Shown: one piece after another, positions 8,024 through 13,395 of the stretch
How the letters are laid out: each line of letters starts with the position of its first letter
Numbering within the stretch: position 1 is the stretch's first letter
Assembly (NCBI GenBank): GCA_902459845.2
Contig: CABPSV020000207.1
Span: forward strand, 121-13,515
Origin: Hepatocystis sp. ex Piliocolobus tephrosceles
Lineage: Eukaryota > Apicomplexa > Aconoidasida > Haemosporida > Plasmodiidae
Length of the DNA stretch: 13,395 nt
Reading direction: 5' to 3'
The notes under the pieces: generated by a model
What the model saw: the letters and a program-made list of their open reading frames with translations, nothing else
Told to the model about the DNA's origin: nothing
Databases searched by the model: none
Made by a program: the position numbers and the translations under genes

Positions 8024-10063
8024 ATGAATAAACTTTATTCCCTCATTTTTACTATAATAAAATTACTAATTATAGTACATTACGTAACATGTGTTGGCAG
8101 TAATATATTGAAAACGAATCAAAACATATATAAAGGACAAAAACAAGACATACAAGTGTTGAGTTATAACAACATGCTATATAACTACCACACAAAACCA
8201 AAGTTGTATAATAAAATAAATAAAAAAAAAAACTTGTTATACTTAAAAGGCTATGTATTGGGCAGTACAAACATATACAAAAACCTACCACTGAACATTC
8301 GTTTTTTAATCAACCACTCACATTTATTATATACAAAAAAATGTAGTAATAATAGTCAGAAGATACAACCACTATATGAACAAGAAAACAAAATTAACAA
8401 AACTGTAAAAAATTTAAAACAAATAAAAAAAATAGACCATACTATATTAGGTAAACAATTCAATGATAAAGAAGAAGAAGTTATAAAAGAACTTCCTACG
8501 AAATTTTTAAATACTATAAAATGGGCACTAGAATATCAGTTACGAAATTTTAATTGTAAATTTAAAAGAACACAAAAATTAGCAAAAGCAAATAACGAAC
8601 AGTTAAAATCTTTGGACAATTATACAATTGGATATAAAGAAAAACTACTTGCTATGTTACAAAATGATAAAAACTTTTTTTTAAATATAATAAATAAATT
8701 AAAAGCAAAAGATTTTTTTAATTTCGATATTTATTCCATATTTAAATTTGTTAATATAGACATAAGGTTTTTATTTTTTCCTGATTCACATGAGAAGTCA
8801 GCTGTTTTTTTTTTAATTTTTGGAAATTTAAAACATGCAATAGATTATTATATCAAAATGAAACATACAGTAGATTTTAAACAATTTTTAAAAAACGAAA
8901 ATAATGATTTATGTGAAGATGGGACTTTTCGTATGAGTATAAAAGCGCGAAAGCGATTGTTGCGAGCGGAGAAAAAGCAACTTAAGGCAGAAAAGAGGAA
9001 AGCCTATATTGCTGGCCAGAGCGATACAAATGTTAATCATGACGGTGTTAGACAAAGTGATGAGACTATTATTCAGCACCATATAAATATTAATCATGAC
9101 GATGTAGTGACTAGCCAAAATGACACTCATATAAGAGAAACATCTCAAGAGACAATACACACAATTACAAAAAAAACAGATAAAGAAATAGACATTTCCA
9201 GTAGTTTAGAAAATAAATTTAACTATATGATTAACAATTATGACAAAATTGAATACTTTTTTATTAACCATTTTAAAACAACAGATGCGTTAAAAACATT
9301 TTTTGATAAATGTCATATTGATGAAAATAAAAAAACAAAAGAAGAAATAACTTTTAATTTAAATGGAGAAAAAACAGTAACAACAAAAGAGATAATAACA
9401 AACGGTTTAAATCTTGATATGATAAAAAAAATAATAATGACATCTCCTAGATTATCATTAATAAAAAAAAAAACTCTCTTAAAAAGAATAGCTCATTATA
9501 AAAATAAATTGAACTATTCATATAACGAATTAATAAACATATTATATACTACACCTTCATTTTTTAATTTTGGAAATTTAAAAAAAAAATATAATGAAAT
9601 ATTATATATTCATGAAACGATAAAAGAAGAAGATTTAAACAAATTTATAAAAAAATATCCCAAAATATTTACATATAATATATATAGAACAATAAGACCA
9701 AAATTATTATATCTAATTAGACATTTAAATAAAACATTTACTCATATTATTTCATTTCCTCAATACTTTAGTTACAGTTTTCGTTTAAGAATAATACCTA
9801 GACACATTGCATACATGAGTTTATTTTATGATAATTATATTAATTATTATAATGAACTATTAAAAAAATATACTTATAATGATTTTAATAATAAATTTAA
9901 TACTTTAGTTTATACACAACGAAATTTACCATCTATAGATCTTAAAAAATTACTACAAACGTCAGACGAAATGTTTATGAAGTATTACAAAATACCGTAT
10001 GATAAGTTTGTAGAATGTACTCAAATGGCCAAACATATAAAAAACCCATTCTTGATAGTTTAG
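8024..10063 (+). CDS. mTERF domain-containing protein, probably apicoplast-targeted
   Basis: This is a single-exon frame of 679 residues; the ATG at 8024 sits in the favourable context AAAA-ATG. Residues 1 to about 23 (MNKLYSLIFTIIKLLIIVHY...) form a signal peptide. A Lys/Asn/Tyr-rich leader with few acidic residues follows to about 110; together these resemble the two-part apicoplast targeting signal. A basic coiled stretch with RKRLLRAEKKQLKAEKRK lies near 309-326, followed by an acidic, His/Asn-rich linker (about 335-390). From about 465 there are helical repeats of mTERF type: TSPRLSL, TTPSFFNF, KKYPKIFTYNI, and the diagnostic FPQYFSYSFRLRIIPRH near 576-593. mTERF proteins bind nucleic acid in mitochondria and plastids and act in transcription termination, RNA splicing or ribosome assembly; which applies here is not visible. 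The gene is convergent with the proteasome gene. Family assignment is fairly secure; the organelle is inferred. Confidence 0.87.
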   Translation: MNKLYSLIFTIIKLLIIVHYVTCVGSNILKTNQNIYKGQKQDIQVLSYNNMLYNYHTKPKLYNKINKKKNLLYLKGYVLGSTNIYKNLPLNIRFLINHSHLLYTKKCSNNSQKIQPLYEQENKINKTVKNLKQIKKIDHTILGKQFNDKEEEVIKELPTKFLNTIKWALEYQLRNFNCKFKRTQKLAKANNEQLKSLDNYTIGYKEKLLAMLQNDKNFFLNIINKLKAKDFFNFDIYSIFKFVNIDIRFLFFPDSHEKSAVFFLIFGNLKHAIDYYIKMKHTVDFKQFLKNENNDLCEDGTFRMSIKARKRLLRAEKKQLKAEKRKAYIAGQSDTNVNHDGVRQSDETIIQHHININHDDVVTSQNDTHIRETSQETIHTITKKTDKEIDISSSLENKFNYMINNYDKIEYFFINHFKTTDALKTFFDKCHIDENKKTKEEITFNLNGEKTVTTKEIITNGLNLDMIKKIIMTSPRLSLIKKKTLLKRIAHYKNKLNYSYNELINILYTTPSFFNFGNLKKKYNEILYIHETIKEEDLNKFIKKYPKIFTYNIYRTIRPKLLYLIRHLNKTFTHIISFPQYFSYSFRLRIIPRHIAYMSLFYDNYINYYNELLKKYTYNDFNNKFNTLVYTQRNLPSIDLKKLLQTSDEMFMKYYKIPYDKFVECTQMAKHIKNPFLIV

Positions 10064-10195
10064 TAGGGTAGGACATATTTAGCATATCCAACATATACAA
10101 CATCCAATATTTTTTTAATCCACGCACATGCACAGTACGCTTAACTATATCATCCAAAAAAATTACTGTATAAACATTCGACCCATTTTTGTGCG

Positions 10196-10229
<34 letters not shown>

Positions 10230-10444
10230 CAAAATAAACCTCCACAAAAATGTATAACAAAAAGCTATATTTAAAAAAAAAAACATATTTTTTGTATATA
10301 CATATGTATATTCTTAAATATATGTTCATGCGAGATATTTAAGAAATATATTTTTTTTTTTTTTTTTTTTTCTTTTACGAGCTAAAATAATATAATAAAA
10401 CATTAGGGAGATTTTTATATTAATAAATAAAGCAACAATGTTGA

Positions 10445-10485
<41 letters not shown>

Positions 10486-10836
10486 CTATACAAAAAATTG
10501 CAGATGTAAGGTTAAAATGAAATTCATAAAAAAAGGATGGTACATTTTGTACACTTTTGTCATGTCACTGAAGTATTTAATTATGTATATATGTGTTTGT
10601 TTTTGTGTTAATGAGATAAAAAAAAAAATTACATTAGTCATGTAAAAGTAATAGTTGTTTCAAAACGATTTATAACCATGTCGAAACATGTGATAGTCAT
10701 ATAGCAATAAAAAAACTGAAGCAAGTTATTATAGATAAAAAAAAAAAATAAAATAAAATAAAAAAAAAAAAAAAAACATATCAGTAAGAGATTGTGCAAG
10801 TCCTATATATATGACCGATAACCCCCCATCTACTAA
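10064..10836. other. Convergent intergenic region between the mTERF and proteasome genes
   Basis: This 773-bp region should hold the 3' untranslated regions of both flanking genes. It has poly-A at 10200-10227, poly-T at about 10350-10371, a (TA)n tract at about 10448-10482 and A-rich stretches at about 10739-10775. A small plus-strand frame (10517-10645, 42 codons, hydrophobic middle) is present, but it is too short to distinguish from chance. No tRNA or other RNA gene is apparent. Confidence 0.6.
10448..10482. repeat. (TA)n microsatellite
   Basis: About 17 uninterrupted AT dinucleotides in the convergent spacer. Such tracts are common in Plasmodium intergenic DNA, and no function is inferred. 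Confidence 0.9.
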
Positions 10837-11515
10837 TTAAGTTGTCATATTTATCGTTGGATAAACAGGAGAAGGCAAATTATTAATAATTCTTGTAATG
10901 TCTTCTGTACTATATTTATGAAAATGTTTATCATTATTTTTAATAGAAGCTATTTCTACATTTGTTGAAGATAATTTATCTTCCATTACTTGTCTTAAAA
11001 CAGTAAGAGCTAATATTTCAGCTTCTTCAAAAGTCATATTTTTATTATAATTTTCTTGTAATAATAAATCAGCACCCTCTTGTGCTGATCCTATAGATGC
11101 AGCTTGGAATCTAGTGTTTGTTCCTGATGGTTCTGTATACCATAAACATGGACCATTTACATCTACTCCGCCTATTAATAATGCCACACCGAATGGTCTA
11201 CTCATAATTTTTTTTCTTCCATCATCAGATATATTTGAAAAATCTAATGCTAATTCAGATATTAATTCAACACATGATTTTACTTTTATATTTTCATTAT
11301 ATACAAATTTATAATGATTACATTCAACACGCGCATAGTCAATTAATGTTCTTGCGTCAGCCATTAGTCCACTCATTGCACAACCAATATGCTCATCTAT
11401 TGCCAATAATTTTTCTATAGAATCCTTTTCTATTAAGGTTGAAGATATTCTTCGTTCAGATGCTAACAGTACACCGTCATTGACGCATATTCCTATTGCA
11501 GTACTTCCAAGCTAA

Positions 11516-11567
<52 letters not shown>

Positions 11568-12046
11568 TAAAACATATGTATTCGTACGCATGTGTACATA
11601 TATATATATATATATATTCATTGTTTATTTGTTTTTATTTATTTTTTGTTTTTTTATTTTATTAATTTTTTGTTTTTTCCTTCCTCAGTACTTAACGTAT
11701 TCGAACTTGATACTTTTTTCTTAAATATTTTTTTTAACGCATACCTTTATAGCTCCTAATGCGTACTCTACTTGAAAAAGTCTACCTTCTGGAGAAAACG
11801 TATTTACTCCTCTATCATATTCACTCCTAAAATTTTATTTTAAATAATCAAGTATATGTAAATTAATTCGCATTTAGTGATACATTAGAGCGTATCATAT
11901 ACACATGAGTACATACAAACGTATGTACTTCCATACTTATATGTGTATCAGTTTTCGAAGCAAACAGAAAACACATAGGTTTAAATTCATTTGGGGTTCT
12001 TTCTTTTTTTTTTTTATTTATTTCTTTTTTACCTGGTTGAAAACAT
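10837..12046 (-). CDS. PSMA5: Proteasome subunit alpha type-5 (20S core), three exons, complete
   Basis: The spliced product is 256 aa: exon 1 12046-12033 (MFST plus two bases), exon 2 11826-11745, exon 3 11511-10837 (TAA at 10839-10837). It is an alpha-ring subunit of the 20S proteasome, which gates entry to the chamber and does not cleave peptides itself. The alpha-type N-terminal signature [20 protein letters not shown] occupies residues 8-27. LGSTAIGI follows at 33, [20 protein letters not shown] near 70-89, the alpha-5-like [13 protein letters not shown] at 135-147 and SIGSAQEGA near 171-179. It lines up with human PSMA5 along its whole length except for an extra C-terminal tail of about 15 residues (about 242-256). 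All three exons are needed: an ORF-only call would begin inside exon 3 and lose the first 67 residues. The fit of the N-terminal residues and of the phases makes the model very secure. Confidence 0.97.
11512..11744 (-). other. Proteasome alpha-5 intron 2 (233 bp, phase 0)
   Basis: The donor is GTATGCG after the codon AAG. The acceptor is GTTAG, ending at 11512, only 5 nt after a run of 48 T on the coding strand (plus-strand A, 11517-11564). The junction gives ...[14 protein letters not shown], as expected for this family. The intron also contains a short (TA)n tract near 11600 and T-rich sequence. Confidence 0.95.
11827..12032 (-). other. Proteasome alpha-5 intron 1 (206 bp, phase 2)
   Basis: The donor GTAAAAAAG follows the 14-nt first coding exon. 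The acceptor is AAAATTTTAG, ending at 11827. The junction rebuilds an Arg codon from AG plus G, giving the conserved TRSEYDRG context of alpha-5 subunits. Confidence 0.93.
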
Positions 12047-12475
12047 TTTAATTTAAAAGAAATTTTATCAGATTCGAAAAATGAAACAAAAGAACAACTA
12101 CTCTTTTTTTTATTTTTATTTTTCAATTTTTAAAAAAATAATATATCCATATATATGTTAATGCATAAAAATATATGAAAAAATATTTTTAATGTGGTGA
12201 TTTTAGAAAATGTATATCAAAAATATGTAAAAAAAATCATTTTTAAATAATGTATTATTATTCATAAATTTATATGTATATACTAATTAATTTAATTTTT
12301 TTAAGCTCTTACTAAAAGTTATTTTATGAGTAAACCCCAAAAAAAAATAAAAAAAATAAATATAATAAAAATTAAGATTTTATTGGGCATAAAAACGGTA
12401 ATAAGAAGTTGGCACCAAACAGTATACTATACATACGAATATATGTATATAATATGTACATATTTTTTTAATATA

Positions 12476-12507
<32 letters not shown>

Positions 12508-12551
12508 TTCTCATAAAAGCTAAACAAAATAAAAGTGACAATATGATTTAT

Positions 12552-12595
<44 letters not shown>

Positions 12596-12873
12596 TATTC
12601 GGCAAGTAAAAATAAATAAATATTAAAATGAGGCATATGTGAGGAAATTAAAAAATATATGTAGCACACGTATATATACATATATATATATGCACATTAA
12701 AAGTAGCTATTTAATTTATAGAACGAGATTAAAACATACGTGTACATATATATATATATATATATTTTTATATATACATTTGTATATATATCCTTATGCT
12801 TATTTATTTAGCATTATGTATGTGTACGCATGCACTTCTACTAAACCTATATGTTACTTATTTGGTAATTTGT
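12047..12873. other. Intergenic region upstream of the proteasome gene
   Basis: About 830 bp that should contain the proteasome promoter and 5' leader, and the 3' region of the gene at the right edge. It holds (TA)n tracts near 12476-12506 and 12743-12765 and a run of 40 T at 12553-12592. A less A+T-rich patch near 12384-12425 lies in a lysine/isoleucine-rich frame starting at ATG 12326. I cannot show that this is coding. Confidence 0.55.
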
Positions 12874-13072
12874 TTATTTTATTTTTTTAGATATTATTTT
12901 TTTAAAATAGCAGAAGGTTATAACCATATTTGCATATGTACATTTAGTCTAAATAAAATAACAAAACCATTTTTTTTTTTTCTCTCTATCACTACGTGTG
13001 TTGTTTAAAGTGCAATAATGAATTAAAAAATATTCAATAGCTTTAAGCGATTACATACCGGTAGACCTGTTG
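12874..13072 (-). CDS. Possible last two exons of a gene running off the right edge (tentative)
   Basis: On the minus strand a T-rich tract and AAATAG (ending at 13073) precede a 14-nt segment, 13072-13059, that reads [x]CA-ACA-GGT-CTA-CCG and is followed at once by a canonical GTATGT donor (13058-13053). A further acceptor, GTTATTTTATTTAG, ends at 12949. In the matching phase the next 24 codons (12948-12877) read TKCTYANMVITFCYFKK... and end at TAA 12876-12874. The result is TGLP-TKCTYANMVIT.... A second phase would give a shorter tail that stops after nine residues. A second acceptor (CAACAG) lies 6 nt downstream of the first and would keep the frame. The splice sites look good, but the coding amount is small and I recognise no family, so this remains a hypothesis. 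Confidence 0.33.
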
Positions 13073-13131
13073 CTATTTTTTTAAAATAAATAAAAATTAA
13101 AAAAAAAAAAAAAAAAAAAAACAAACAAGTG

Positions 13132-13203
13132 AACAAATGAACAAATGAACAAATGAACAAATGAACAAATGAACAAATGAACAAATGAACAAATGAACAA
13201 ATG
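13132..13203 (+). repeat. 8-bp tandem repeat, 9 units
   Basis: Nine perfect copies of aacaaatg fill 13132-13203, directly after a run of 23 A (13099-13121) and a short aaacaag spacer. The array abuts the 24-bp array with a three-base overlap. Confidence 0.95.
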
Positions 13204-13395
13204 TTAGCATAAATACCAGTAAACATGTTAACATAAATGCCAGTAAACATGTTAACATAAATGCCAGTAAACATGCTAACATAAATGCCAGTAAACATGC
13301 TAACATAAATGCCAGTAAACATGCTAACATAAATGCCAGTAAACATGCTAACATAAATGCCAGTAAACATGCTAACATAAATGCCAGTAAACATG
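13201..13395 (+). repeat. 24-bp tandem repeat, at least 8 units, continuing past the right edge
   Basis: Eight 24-bp units fill 13201-13392, and a ninth starts at 13393. Each begins atg(c/t)taacataaatgcc and ends agtaaac. The first unit is the most divergent (ttagcat, accagt), the next two carry atgttaac, and the later ones atgctaac. Because 24 is a multiple of three and the unit lacks minus-strand stops in two frames, long open frames (Met-Phe-Thr-Gly-Ile-Tyr-Val-Ser units) appear. I read the array as non-coding, probably intronic. Confidence 0.93.

Noticed and set aside
12326..12523. Plus-strand frame starting MSKPQKKIKKINIIK
   Set aside because: The first part is A-rich low complexity and the end is a TA-repeat Tyr-Ile run. 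The short better-composed patch (about 12384-12425) is too small, and no splice chain to the plus-strand acceptor at 12890 could be fixed.
12796..13008. Plus-strand frame ending in the T tract near 12970
   Set aside because: It begins and ends in T-rich sequence. Part of it (AEGYNHICIC...) is the reverse of the tentative minus-strand last exon, whose splice sites fit better, although the strand is not settled.
13023..13394. Minus-strand frame of Met-Phe-Thr-Gly-Ile-Tyr-Val-Ser repeats followed by poly-Phe
   Set aside because: Two minus frames are open over the same 24-bp array, and the reading passes through an 8-bp repeat and a 23-T tract, as expected for an intron rather than a protein.
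13132..13395. Possible CRISPR-like array
   Set aside because: The units are directly adjacent with no spacers; this is a tandem minisatellite in a eukaryotic genome.
1..13395. tRNA, rRNA, mobile element or defence-system cassette
   Set aside because: No cloverleaf with a T-loop GGTTCGAATC-type motif, no rRNA-like GC-rich block, no transposase or reverse-transcriptase motif and no long terminal or inverted repeats were seen by eye.

Overview
The window looks like a piece of a Plasmodium-type (malaria parasite) nuclear chromosome. The DNA is very A+T rich. Intergenic regions and introns are full of poly-A/poly-T and (TA)n tracts. Proteins are Lys/Asn-rich with low-complexity inserts and in-frame tandem repeats. 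Introns start GTATGN or GTAAAA and end in T-rich acceptors. One product carries an ER signal followed by a basic leader, as in apicoplast proteins. The one confidently identified gene, proteasome subunit alpha type-5, is eukaryotic. I cannot name the species. The composition seems less extreme than that of the most A+T-rich Plasmodium genomes, but I did not compute it.

Layout, left to right. (1) 1-2744, plus: the 3' part of a large unknown gene that is open through the left edge. It holds two protein-coding minisatellites, a Gln-Pro-Asp array and a 15-bp array. (2) 3019-6477, minus: a two-exon gene for a 1069-aa helical protein of unknown function, convergent with gene 1. (3) 6478-8023: a mostly non-coding stretch with an AAAC microsatellite, a GC-rich perfect hairpin, (TA)n tracts and one small minus-strand reading frame (7126-7264) that looks like a real exon encoding a tiny membrane protein. 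(4) 8024-10063, plus: a 679-aa mTERF-family protein with a signal peptide, probably an apicoplast nucleic-acid binding protein. (5) 10837-12046, minus: the complete three-exon proteasome alpha-5 gene, 256 aa after splicing, with a 14-nt first coding exon. (6) About 12874-13395, minus: possible last two exons of another gene running off the right edge, with an intron full of 8-bp and 24-bp tandem repeats.

The genes look like separate housekeeping or organelle units. There is no operon logic, mobile element, CRISPR array or antiviral/defence cassette. The most informative points are the splice structures, which a plain ORF scan misses, the small membrane-protein exon, very long poly-T tracts placed just upstream of 3' splice sites, and the coding minisatellites.
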